A stretch of 14,348 bases of DNA from HB2-32-21 sp040235495 (GTDB lineage: Bacteria; Pseudomonadota; Gammaproteobacteria; Pseudomonadales; Porticoccaceae). The stretch is taken from the NCBI GenBank assembly GCA_040235495.1, contig JBECKV010000004.1, forward strand, positions 1 to 14,348, written 5' to 3'. Shown piece by piece: positions 1-6,017 of this stretch (within the stretch, counting starts at the first letter, position 1; each line of letters begins with the position of its first letter). Under the pieces are notes generated by a model. That model saw only the letters and a list, made by a program, of their open reading frames with translations, ran no database searches and was not told where the DNA came from. The position numbers and the translations under genes are program-made.

Positions 1-79
1 AAATGTAGCTGCTCGAAGGGTGTTGGGTTGTTAGTCAGCTGAATCGACCTGCATCCGGAAAAATCATTGCAAACGCCAG

Positions 80-110
80 AAAAAACGAAACCCCGCAAAA
101 GTGCGGGGTT
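80..110 (-). terminator. Rho-independent terminator of the alpha block
   Basis: On the minus strand the sequence forms an 8-bp perfect stem, AACCCCGC with GCGGGGTT (89-96 and 103-110), with a 6-nt loop. It is followed by TCG and a six-T run (forward A-run 80-85). It lies about 50 nt downstream of the rplQ stop and is the natural end of the rpsM-rplQ transcript. Confidence 0.9.
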
Positions 111-124
111 CGTCAGCAGTCTGA

Positions 125-146
125 CCGGGCATTAGCCCGGCTTTTT
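125..146 (+). terminator. Plus-strand intrinsic terminator facing the cluster
   Basis: CCGGGC (125-130), loop ATTA, GCCCGG (135-140), then C and a five-T run (142-146) on the plus strand. Read on the minus strand the same stem is preceded, not followed, by the U-rich side, so the T-run favours termination of rightward transcription. A rightward gene must end at or before position 42, because all three plus frames have stops by then. No gene end can be identified from the 1-60 sequence. Confidence 0.7.
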
Positions 147-162
147 AAAGTGACTGAGTATT

Positions 163-564
163 TCACTCGTCCACTGCTTCAAATTCGTCCTCCGAGTCCT
201 CGGCCATAACCCGGCCGACCAGCTCCACGTAGGCCATGGGCGCCTTATCTCCAGTGCGATAACCGCATTTCAGAATCCGGGTATACCCTCCGGGACGCTC
301 CTGATAACGCGGGCCCAGCTCGGAAAACAGCTTGCCCACTGCCGCTTTATCGCGTAACCGGTCAAAGGCCAGGCGCCGGTTGGCGACGCTGTCGGCTTTG
401 GCCAGTGCAATCAGCGGTTCGGCATAGCGGCGCAACTCCTTGGCTTTGGGCAAGGTGGTTTTAATCACCTCGTGCTCCACCAATGACGTGGTCATATTGC
501 GAAACATCGCTTTGCGGTGCGAGCTATTTCGGTTTAATTGACGGCCACTCAGACGATGACGCAT
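163..564 (-). CDS. rplQ: 50S ribosomal protein L17
   Basis: Large-subunit protein bound to 23S rRNA near the exit-tunnel side of the 50S particle. The 133-residue product opens with MRHRLSGRQLNRNSSHRKAM, the L17 N-terminal signature, and continues with the conserved core VIKTTLPKAKELRRYAEPLI and a GYTRILK segment near residues 93-99. The C-terminus is an acidic tail rich in Glu and Asp, variable in this family. ATG start; AAGGA lies about 10 nt upstream. It is the last gene of the alpha block, 55 nt after rpoA, with a strong hairpin in that gap and an intrinsic terminator downstream of its TGA stop. Assignment is by direct recognition of the family sequence and by its position after rpoA. Confidence 0.98.
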   Translation of the reverse strand: MRHRLSGRQLNRNSSHRKAMFRNMTTSLVEHEVIKTTLPKAKELRRYAEPLIALAKADSVANRRLAFDRLRDKAAVGKLFSELGPRYQERPGGYTRILKCGYRTGDKAPMAYVELVGRVMAEDSEDEFEAVDE

Positions 565-583
565 AACTAAAACTTCCTTTCAA

Positions 584-614
584 GCGGCGATGGCGATTAC
601 GGCCCCATCACCGC
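584..614 (-). other. Stable hairpin in rpoA-rplQ gap
   Basis: Ten bases at 584-593 (GCGGCGATGG) are complementary to 605-614 (CCATCACCGC) apart from one G-U wobble in RNA, with an 11-nt loop. In the minus-strand mRNA it begins 5 nt after the rpoA stop and ends about 6 nt before the rplQ Shine-Dalgarno. There is no T-run after it, so it is not a classical terminator. It may block 3' exonucleases or weaken read-through into rplQ; that role is inferred. Confidence 0.6.
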
Positions 615-617
615 GGA

Positions 618-1618
618 TATTAATGGCTTTCGCTCTCCTGACGCAGGCTGGCTGGAGGCCAGTTTTCCAGACGCATGCCCAACGACAGGCCTCTGGATGC
701 GAGAACGTCCTTGATTTCGGTAAGGGATTTCTTCCCCAGATTCGGCGTCTTCAGCAGCTCCACTTCAGTGCGCTGAATCAGATCACCGATAAAATAAATA
801 CTTTCGGCCTTGAGGCAATTAGCGGAGCGTACCGTCAATTCCAGGTCATCTACCGGACGCACCAGTATGGGGTCAATCTGCTCCTCCGCCTGCTCCGGCT
901 CCGCCAGGCTCTCACTTTCGAGATCGACGAACACCGCCAGCTGCTGCTGAAGAATGGTTGCCGCTCGGCGAATCGCTTCCTCCGGATCAATGGTGCCATT
1001 GGTCTCGATGTCAAGCACCAGTTTGTCCAGGTCCGTACGCTGTTCAACGCGGGCGCTTTCTACCGAATAAGCCACGCGACGTACGGGGCTATAGGATGCA
1101 TCTAGCCGCAAACGACCGATGGCACGCGTCTCCTCGTCGTCATTATCGCGCATGTCTACCGGCTGATAGCCACGACCACGAGCGACTCGCAATCTCATAT
1201 TTAGACTGGTATTGCCAGTGATATTGGCGATCACGTGATCGGGGTTCCTGATCTCGACGCTGGCATCAGCCTGAATATCGCCCGCCTTGACAGGCCCTTG
1301 CCCGGTACGACTCAAGGTCAACTCGGTCTCGTCACGTCCATGCAAAATTATGGCGACATTCTTCAGATTCAGAAGAATTTCGATCACGTCTTCCTGAACA
1401 CCTTCTATGGCGCTGTACTCGTGCAACACGCCATCGATCTCTACCTCGACGATGGCGCTGCCGACCATTGACGACAGCAGGATACGTCGCAGGGCATTTC
1501 CCAGCGTATGACCAAAACCCCGCTCCAGAGGCTCCAGCACGACACGCGCGTTTGTGCTGTCAAACTCAGTAACATCAATGGTGCGCGGGGTCAGTAATTC
1601 CGTGGATGAATGTTGCAT
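618..1618 (-). CDS. rpoA: DNA-directed RNA polymerase subunit alpha
   Basis: Alpha subunit of RNA polymerase: a dimer scaffolds beta and beta', and the C-terminal domain binds UP elements and activators. From the chosen ATG the product is 332 residues; the stop TAA is at 620-622. The N-terminal domain (about 1-233) has LERGFGHTLGNALRRILLSS and the HEYSAIEGVQEDV segment. An acidic linker follows (about 234-248), then the C-terminal domain (about 249-320) with LTVRSANCLKAESI and TPNLGKKSLTEIKD. Arg264 matches the DNA-contacting Arg265 of E. coli. A TTG codon two codons upstream could also be read as a start, but the ATG gives the family's usual MQ..S.. opening. It lies 38 nt after rpsD. The C-terminus (SLGMRLENWPPASL) resembles Pseudomonas-like gammaproteobacteria. 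The feature coding end is 620. Confidence 0.96.
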
Positions 1619-1656
1619 AGACAAAGGTTTCCTGGGACTATCCGGCGTATTAACGC

Positions 1657-2277
1657 TTACTTTGAATAAAGCTCGACGATGAGGTTTTCGTTGATTTCGC
1701 GGGGTAGATCACCGCGATCCGGCATGCGCTTGAAGACACCTTCCATCTTGTTGGCATCGACCTCGATCCACTCCACCTCGCCTCGCTGCGCCGCCAGCTG
1801 GATGGCTGACTGAATACGTAACTGCTTTTTTGATTTTTCGCGGATACTGATGACGTCGTTGGCGGCAATCTGATAGGAGGGAATATTGACCCGCTTGCCG
1901 TTGACTAATACGCCATTGTGCGATACCAGCTGCCGTGCTTCGGCGCGCGTGGAGCCGAAACCCATTCGGTAGACGACGTTATCCAGCCTGCACTCCAGCA
2001 AGCCCAGGAGGTTTTCACCGGTGTTACCACGGCTGCTGGCGGCTTTTTTGTAGTAATTGCGAAATTGTTTTTCCAACACGCCATACAAACGGCGGACTTT
2101 CTGCTTTTCGCGCAGTTGCACTCCATAATCCGACAAGCGGCTACGGCGCGCGCCGTGCTGGCCGGGGATGCTTTCTGCTCGGCATTTGGATTCGAGAGGG
2201 CGGATTCCACTCTTGAGAAGCAGGTCCGTACCTTCTCGCCGGCTCAGTTTGCAGGTCGGGCCAAGATATCTTGCCAT
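1657..2277 (-). CDS. rpsD: 30S ribosomal protein S4
   Basis: Primary 16S rRNA-binding protein that nucleates assembly of the 30S body; with S3 and S5 it lines the mRNA entry channel, and in E. coli it also represses the alpha operon. The 206-residue length equals the E. coli protein. It starts MARYLGPTCKLSRREGTDLL and has PGQHGARRSRLSDYGVQLRE around residues 38-58. The S4 RNA-binding domain lies at about 96-160 with RLDNVVYRMGFG and ARQLVSHNGVLVNG, and the protein ends LIVELYSK. ATG start with GAGGA about 9 nt upstream. It is 14 nt after rpsK and 38 nt before rpoA, as in the canonical alpha order. I could not fold an E. coli-like S4 target pseudoknot in the alpha leader, so conservation of its repressor role is open. 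Confidence 0.98.
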   Translation of the reverse strand: MARYLGPTCKLSRREGTDLLLKSGIRPLESKCRAESIPGQHGARRSRLSDYGVQLREKQKVRRLYGVLEKQFRNYYKKAASSRGNTGENLLGLLECRLDNVVYRMGFGSTRAEARQLVSHNGVLVNGKRVNIPSYQIAANDVISIREKSKKQLRIQSAIQLAAQRGEVEWIEVDANKMEGVFKRMPDRGDLPREINENLIVELYSK

Positions 2278-2291
2278 TGCTATCGTTCCTC

Positions 2292-2684
2292 TTAAACGCG
2301 ACGTTTCTTGGGCGGCCGACAGCCATTGTGGGGTATCGGGGTCACGTCGGTGATATTGGTGATTTTCAGACCGGCGTTGTTCAACGCGCGCACGGCTGAT
2401 TCCCGACCCGGTCCGGGCCCCTTGACTTCAACATCGACATTTTGCAGGCCATATTCCTTGGCCGCCGTGGCCGCCCGCTCGGAAGCCACCTGGGCCGCGA
2501 ACGGCGTGCTTTTACGTGATCCGCGAAAGCCAGAGCCACCGGATGTCGCCCAGGACAGGACATTGCCCTGACGGTCCGTAATCGTGATGATGGTGTTGTT
2601 GAAAGACGCGTGAATGTGCGCTACCCCATCCACTACGGTACGAGTAACTTTTTTCCGCGCTGATTTCGTCGGAGTCTTGGCCAT
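2292..2684 (-). CDS. rpsK: 30S ribosomal protein S11
   Basis: Platform protein of the small subunit, close to the E-site and the 3' end of 16S rRNA, where the anti-Shine-Dalgarno pairs with mRNA. The 130-residue product has DGVAHIHASFNNTIITITDR at about 19-38, GGSGFRGSRKSTPFAAQ at 49-65 and the invariant ITDVTPIPHNGCRPPKKRRV C-terminus. Asn120-Gly121 matches the site where E. coli S11 forms isoaspartate. ATG start. The Shine-Dalgarno is poor (GGAA, some 13 nt upstream), and a 6-bp inverted repeat abuts the start codon. It lies 55 nt after rpsM. Confidence 0.98.
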   Translation of the reverse strand: MAKTPTKSARKKVTRTVVDGVAHIHASFNNTIITITDRQGNVLSWATSGGSGFRGSRKSTPFAAQVASERAATAAKEYGLQNVDVEVKGPGPGRESAVRALNNAGLKITNITDVTPIPHNGCRPPKKRRV

Positions 2685-2715
2685 ATTTCAATGTATTCCA
2701 ATAAAGCTGTGAAAT
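2685..2715 (-). repeat. Inverted repeat abutting the rpsK start codon
   Basis: ATTTCA (2685-2690) and TGAAAT (2710-2715) are perfectly complementary, with a 19-nt spacer that includes the weak GGAA Shine-Dalgarno. In the mRNA the stem ends immediately before the rpsK ATG. Only six A/U-rich pairs, so stability is low. Confidence 0.35.
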
Positions 2716-2739
2716 CTCTAGTGAAGCGCCGGGAATCGC

Positions 2740-3096
2740 CTAACGCTTGATCGGCTTGCGCGGCCCCTTACGGGTGCGCGCGTTGGTCTTGGTCCTCTGG
2801 CCACGCAGAGGCAGGCCGCGGCGATGGCGAATACCCCGATAACAGCCAAGATCCATCAGCCGTTTGATATTCATATTCACTTCCCGGCGCAGGTCACCTT
2901 CTACCAGCCGTTGGGATACCAGGTTGCGCAGGGTGTCCAGTTGAACATCGTCGAGCTCGGCGACTTTGACCGACTCGGCGATTCCGGCTTTGGCACAAAT
3001 ATCCCGCGCGCTAGTGCGTCCAATGCCATAAACATAGGTCAACGAGATAACAGCGTGTTTGTTGTCAGGTATATTGACACCGGCGATACGGGCCAT
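2740..3096 (-). CDS. rpsM: 30S ribosomal protein S13
   Basis: Head protein of the small subunit; it bridges to the 50S central protuberance and its basic tail reaches P-site tRNA. The 118-residue product opens MARIAGVNIPDNKHAVISLT, then GIGRTSARDIC (about 24-34), the helix region around EGDLRREVNMNIKRL, and the basic tail CYRGIRHRRGLPLRGQRTKT followed by NARTRKGPRKPIKR. ATG start with GGAG 8 nt upstream. First gene of the alpha block, separated from rpmJ by 136 nt that hold a terminator-like hairpin and a promoter candidate. Confidence 0.98.
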   Translation of the reverse strand: MARIAGVNIPDNKHAVISLTYVYGIGRTSARDICAKAGIAESVKVAELDDVQLDTLRNLVSQRLVEGDLRREVNMNIKRLMDLGCYRGIRHRRGLPLRGQRTKTNARTRKGPRKPIKR

Positions 3097-3171
3097 CCAA
3101 ATTACTCCATCTTTCCGCTATTTAAGCTACCGGGTGTTATTGCCAACGATGCCCGCGCACCGCCGTCGCGC

Positions 3172-3197
3172 AAAAAGGCGCGAGAGAATAGCGCCTT
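3172..3197 (-). terminator. Terminator-like hairpin after rpmJ
   Basis: In the minus-strand RNA, AAGGCGC (3191-3197), a 9-nt loop, then GCGCCUU (3175-3181), extending into a run of five U in all (3172-3176): a 7-bp stem with a U-run, about 36 nt after the rpmJ stop. It fits the end of the spc transcript. It overlaps the -10 of the candidate alpha promoter and shares an arm with an alternative downstream stem (3166-3183). Confidence 0.6.
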
Positions 3198-3213
3198 ACA
3201 CCCGCTAAATCAA
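3185..3213 (-). promoter_or_regulatory. Candidate alpha-block promoter
   Basis: Minus-strand TTGATT (3208-3213), a 17-nt spacer, then TATTCT (3185-3190): 4/6 matches to each sigma70 hexamer at ideal spacing. Its start point near 3178 would give a leader of about 80 nt before rpsM. The position agrees with the known alpha promoter between rpmJ and rpsM in E. coli, but the hexamers are modest. Confidence 0.45.
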
Positions 3214-3232
3214 TCAGTATGTAACCCAGGGA

Positions 3233-3349
3233 TCAACCCTGACGCTGCTTGTGTCTTGGTTCGACGCTGCAAATCACCCGCAAAACACCCTTGCGCTTGA
3301 TCATTTTGCAATTGCGGCAGACCTTTTTTACAGATGCTCTGACTTTCAT
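3233..3349 (-). CDS. rpmJ: 50S ribosomal protein L36, zinc-ribbon form
   Basis: Smallest large-subunit protein, organising 23S rRNA near the peptidyl-transferase side. The 38-residue product begins MKVRASVKKVCRNCKMIKRK and ends EPRHKQRQG. Cys11, Cys14, Cys27 and His33 are all present, giving the zinc-binding (C+) type. ATG start with GGTGA about 6 nt upstream. It follows secY by 19 nt and closes the spc block, the standard place for this gene. Too short for many gene callers. Confidence 0.96.
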   Translation of the reverse strand: MKVRASVKKVCRNCKMIKRKGVLRVICSVEPRHKQRQG

Positions 3350-3368
3350 AATTTTTCACCTCACCGGG

Positions 3369-4691
3369 TTACCGACCACTACGACTGTAACCCTTCATAT
3401 TTGCCTTTTTAAGCACTGAATCATACTGATGCGTCATCAAATGTGACTGCACCTGGGACATAAAATCCATGGTCACGACGACCGCAATCAGCAGGGACGT
3501 GCCGCCCAGATAAAAAGGTACGTTGAAATACACATTTAAAAACTGGGGCAACAGACAGACCCCGGCAATATAGATTCCGCCGATCAGTGTCAGGCGCGTC
3601 ACTACCGTATCTATATATTTGGCGGTCTGATCACCGGGCCGAATACCAGGCAGATAGGCACCGCCTTTTTTCAGGTTGTCCGCGACTTCCCTCGGATTGA
3701 AAGTCAGCGCGGTATAGAAGAAACAGAAAAAAATAATCAGACCGGCGAACAACAGAATGTGCAAAGGCTGGCCAGGACCTAGAAACAGCGAAACATCCTG
3801 CAGCCAGTCGGGCGCGCCGGCCCCCTGACCGAACATCGCGGCAACGGTCGAGGGGAACAGTAAAATGCTGCTGGCGAAGATTGCCGGAATCACCCCCGCC
3901 ATGTTGACTTTGAGGGGCAGATGGCTGCTCTGGGGGTTATAGGCCCGGCGACCCTGCTGGCGCTGAGCATAATTGACCGTAATGCGGCGCTGGCCACGTT
4001 CGATGAAAACCACGAAATAAACTACAGCCACGGCCAGGGTACCCACCAACAACAACGCTATGATATTGAGGTCACCTTGGCGCGCGGATTCGAAAGCCTG
4101 GCCTAACGCCCTGGGCAGCCCCGCGACGATACCGGCGAAAATCAGCATTGAGATGCCATTACCGATACCCCGTTCGGTAATCTGCTCACCCAGCCACATC
4201 ATAAATACCGCACCGGTAACCAGCGAGGTGATGGCGATCAGAAAGAAGGTGAAGCCGGGATAATAAGCCTGACTCGCCAGTCCGTAGGCCATCCCGGTAC
4301 CCTGAATGATAGCCAGGCCGACAGTCGCATAGCGGGTAATTTGGGTGATTTTGCGGCGGCCCGCCTCACCCTCTTTCTTCATCTGTTCAAGCGAGGGCGT
4401 TACCGCGGTCAGGAGTTGCATGATTATCGACGCGGAAATATAGGGCATGATGCCGAGTGCGAGGATACTCATGCGCTCCAGCGCGCCGCCCGAGAACATG
4501 TTGAACATGCCCAGTATCGTGCCCTGGTTCTGGGTAAACAGCTCCGCGATTCGATCAGGGTCGATCCCCGGCACGGGAATATGGGTCCCGATCCGGTAGA
4601 TAATGATGGCCAGCAACAAAAAGCGAAGGCGAGCCCAAAGCTCGCCCAAACCTTTTTCACTGCCGGCAGGCAAACCCGCTGCTTTTACCAT
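3369..4691 (-). CDS. secY: Preprotein translocase channel subunit SecY
   Basis: Pore-forming subunit of the SecYEG inner-membrane translocon; it works with SecA for secreted proteins and with the ribosome and SRP for membrane proteins. 440 residues with ten hydrophobic segments, roughly at 22-40, 75-95, 118-138, 148-168, 178-198, 210-230, 262-285, 308-330, 365-385 and 390-412. The plug region is near 58-72 (GTILGMFNMFSGGALERM). The cytoplasmic loop VNYAQRQQGRRAY (239-251) and LPGIRPGDQT (347-356) are typical; Arg351 matches the SecA- and ribosome-contacting Arg357 of E. coli. ATG start, with only weak ribosome-binding sequence (GAGA about 12 nt upstream). The preceding 73-nt gap after rplO holds an 8-bp inverted repeat. 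Confidence 0.98.
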   Translation of the reverse strand: MVKAAGLPAGSEKGLGELWARLRFLLLAIIIYRIGTHIPVPGIDPDRIAELFTQNQGTILGMFNMFSGGALERMSILALGIMPYISASIIMQLLTAVTPSLEQMKKEGEAGRRKITQITRYATVGLAIIQGTGMAYGLASQAYYPGFTFFLIAITSLVTGAVFMMWLGEQITERGIGNGISMLIFAGIVAGLPRALGQAFESARQGDLNIIALLLVGTLAVAVVYFVVFIERGQRRITVNYAQRQQGRRAYNPQSSHLPLKVNMAGVIPAIFASSILLFPSTVAAMFGQGAGAPDWLQDVSLFLGPGQPLHILLFAGLIIFFCFFYTALTFNPREVADNLKKGGAYLPGIRPGDQTAKYIDTVVTRLTLIGGIYIAGVCLLPQFLNVYFNVPFYLGGTSLLIAVVVTMDFMSQVQSHLMTHQYDSVLKKANMKGYSRSGR

Positions 4692-4726
4692 TTAAATTAG
4701 TTCTCTGACCTTGAAGCAGCCGCGCT

Positions 4727-4751
4727 AATTGAACGTCGGCCTGGTTCAATT
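4727..4751 (-). repeat. Perfect inverted repeat between rplO and secY
   Basis: AATTGAAC (4727-4734) and GTTCAATT (4744-4751) are perfect complements with a 9-nt G/C-rich spacer. In the mRNA they would form a hairpin starting 13 nt after the rplO stop. There is no U-run, so it is not a terminator by itself; it could equally be a dyad-symmetric protein site. Confidence 0.5.
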
Positions 4752-4764
4752 CCGAAACTCCCCT

Positions 4765-5199
4765 CTATTCCAGTACCTGGCCGCCCGCGGCTTCCAGCGC
4801 TGCACGCGCGCCGGCGGTAACGCCCAGACCCTGAATTTTGACCGGCTTGTTGAGTTCACCGGAAAGAAACACCTTGGCGCGTTTGGTGCCGCTGTCAATC
4901 AAGCCGGCCTCTCGCAGGGCATCGAGATCTATCACCTCTGCCACAACCTTATTCAGTTCACCCAGACGCACCTGCGCGCTGACCTGGGAAATGCGCGAGC
5001 TGAAACCGTACTTGGGCAGGCGCCGTTGCAAGGGCATCTGACCACCCTCGAAACCGGGCTTGACGCGGCCGCCCGAGCGCGCCTTTAGGCCCTTGTGACC
5101 TCGGCCACAGGTTTTTCCAAGACCGCTGCCAATACCCCGGCCAACCCGCTTGCCACTTGACCGACTGCCTGGAGCCGGAGTCAACGTATTCAGCCGCAT
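4765..5199 (-). CDS. rplO: 50S ribosomal protein L15
   Basis: Large-subunit protein that threads a long Gly/Arg-rich arm into 23S rRNA and joins late in 50S assembly. The 144-residue product starts MRLNTLTPAPGSRSSGKRVG. The Gly-rich arm runs through about residue 52 (GRGIGSGLGKTCGRGHKG, FEGGQMPLQRRLPKYGF), and the globular part ends VTAGARAALEAAGGQVLE. The length is equal to the usual proteobacterial one. The ATG comes one base after the rpmD TGA (TGACATG), so translation is probably coupled. Confidence 0.98.
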   Translation of the reverse strand: MRLNTLTPAPGSRSSGKRVGRGIGSGLGKTCGRGHKGLKARSGGRVKPGFEGGQMPLQRRLPKYGFSSRISQVSAQVRLGELNKVVAEVIDLDALREAGLIDSGTKRAKVFLSGELNKPVKIQGLGVTAGARAALEAAGGQVLE

Positions 5200-5200
5200 G

Positions 5201-5389
5201 TCAGTTTTCCTCTATCTTTAGCATGTAGCTAACTTTGTTGATCAAACCGCGCACGGCCGGTGTGTCCGCAACCGTTACCGTGTGACCGATACGGCGCAGA
5301 CCCAGCCCCTTCAGGCAGGCCTTATGCGAGCTATGACGTCCGATATCGCTACGCGTCTGAGTAACTGTTAATTTATCCGCACTGCTCAT
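5201..5389 (-). CDS. rpmD: 50S ribosomal protein L30
   Basis: Small large-subunit protein. 62 residues, with the family core VTQTRSDIGRHSSHKACLKG (about 9-28), then LGLRRIGHTV and GLINKVSYMLKIEE at the C-terminus. ATG start with GGAAAG upstream; 29 nt after rpsE and 1 nt before rplO. This placement between S5 and L15 is the canonical one. Confidence 0.97.
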   Translation of the reverse strand: MSSADKLTVTQTRSDIGRHSSHKACLKGLGLRRIGHTVTVADTPAVRGLINKVSYMLKIEEN

Positions 5390-5418
5390 GATTTCTTTCC
5401 GCCTGATCCTGGAAAATC

Positions 5419-5931
5419 CTAGCCGAGAATGTCCTCTACGGTTTTACCCCGCTTGGCAGCTACCTGTTCGGGCGCGCGCATGCTTTCGAGTCCGGCAAAT
5501 GTCGCTCTGACCACGTTGACCGGGTTGGTTGAACCGTAACACTTGGCCAGAACGTTATGCACGCCGGCCAGCTCCAGGACCGCGCGCATGGCGCCGCCGG
5601 CAATGATGCCGGTACCTTCGGAAGCCGGTTGCATATAGACCTTGGACGCACCGTGCCGCGAGCGAATCGGGTACTGCAGGGTGCTGTCCTTCAGCTCAAC
5701 CTGAATCATATTTCTACGCGCCGACTCCATGGCTTTTTGAATCGCCAGGGGGACTTCCCGGGCCTTGCCCCGACCAAAGCCGACGCGCCCGTTGCCATCT
5801 CCGACCACCGTCAACGCGGTAAATGCGAAGATACGGCCTCCTTTGACGGTTTTAGCGACCCGGTTCACCTGAACCAGTTTTTCCATCAGCCCTTCGTTGG
5901 GATCGACTTCCCGAGGGTTATTCTTTGCCAT
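5419..5931 (-). CDS. rpsE: 30S ribosomal protein S5
   Basis: Small-subunit protein at the mRNA entry channel that affects decoding fidelity together with S4; classic site of spectinomycin-resistance mutations. 170 residues. The N-terminal double-stranded-RNA-binding-like half (about 15-80) has LVQVNRVAKTVKGGRIFAFT and GNGRVGFGRGKAREVP. The C-terminal half has PASEGTGIIAGGAMRAVLEL and YGSTNPVNVVRAT. ATG start with AGG 6 nt upstream. Unusually for this operon it is preceded by an 82-nt gap containing a candidate promoter and a hairpin, so it may have some transcription of its own. Confidence 0.98.
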   Translation of the reverse strand: MAKNNPREVDPNEGLMEKLVQVNRVAKTVKGGRIFAFTALTVVGDGNGRVGFGRGKAREVPLAIQKAMESARRNMIQVELKDSTLQYPIRSRHGASKVYMQPASEGTGIIAGGAMRAVLELAGVHNVLAKCYGSTNPVNVVRATFAGLESMRAPEQVAAKRGKTVEDILG

Positions 5932-5972
5932 GATCTACCTATGATCTACTTTTATATCGTCAGCTTTTATAT
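5930..5972. repeat. Two short direct-repeat pairs upstream of rpsE
   Basis: ATGATCTAC occurs at 5930-5938 and again at 5941-5949 (11-bp period). CTTTTATAT occurs at 5949-5957 and 5964-5972 (15-bp period). The first pair includes the rpsE start codon and Shine-Dalgarno region; the second overlaps the candidate -10. They may mark past slippage that lengthened the gap. Confidence 0.6.
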
Positions 5973-5978
5973 GGTCAA
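5951..5978 (-). promoter_or_regulatory. Candidate internal promoter before rpsE
   Basis: Minus-strand TTGACC (5973-5978), a 16-nt spacer, then TATAAA (5951-5956): 5/6 matches to each sigma70 hexamer. The segment is clearly more AT-rich than the surrounding coding DNA. A start near 5944 would leave a leader of about a dozen bases before the rpsE ATG. Good by sequence, unproven by any expression data. Confidence 0.45.
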
Positions 5979-5991
5979 CGTTGTTGAGCGC

Positions 5992-6017
5992 CTAGCAGAG
6001 CCAAGGGCGCCTGCTAG
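5992..6017 (-). other. Hairpin spanning the rplR stop codon
   Basis: CTAGCAG (5992-5998) and CTGCTAG (6011-6017) are perfect complements. The 12-nt loop contains a further GCC/GGC pairing. The rplR TAG (6014-6016) sits inside the first mRNA arm. There is no T-run after it. Confidence 0.5.

Noticed and set aside
590..1105. Plus-strand open frame of 171 codons opposite rpoA, and similar long plus frames such as 8789-9334 and 9892-10644
   Set aside because: They lie antisense to strongly conserved genes, show no recognisable family, cross gene boundaries and lack ribosome-binding sites. They are shadows of codon bias on the minus strand.
3097..3178. E. coli-like S4-binding pseudoknot in the alpha leader
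   Set aside because: The leader is shorter and I could not build the nested helices of the known pseudoknot. A covariance-model search would be decisive.
2824..3300. Plus-strand frame of 158 codons across the rpsM-rpmJ gap
   Set aside because: It is antisense to rpsM, to the alpha leader and to part of rpmJ, with no Shine-Dalgarno and no family resemblance.
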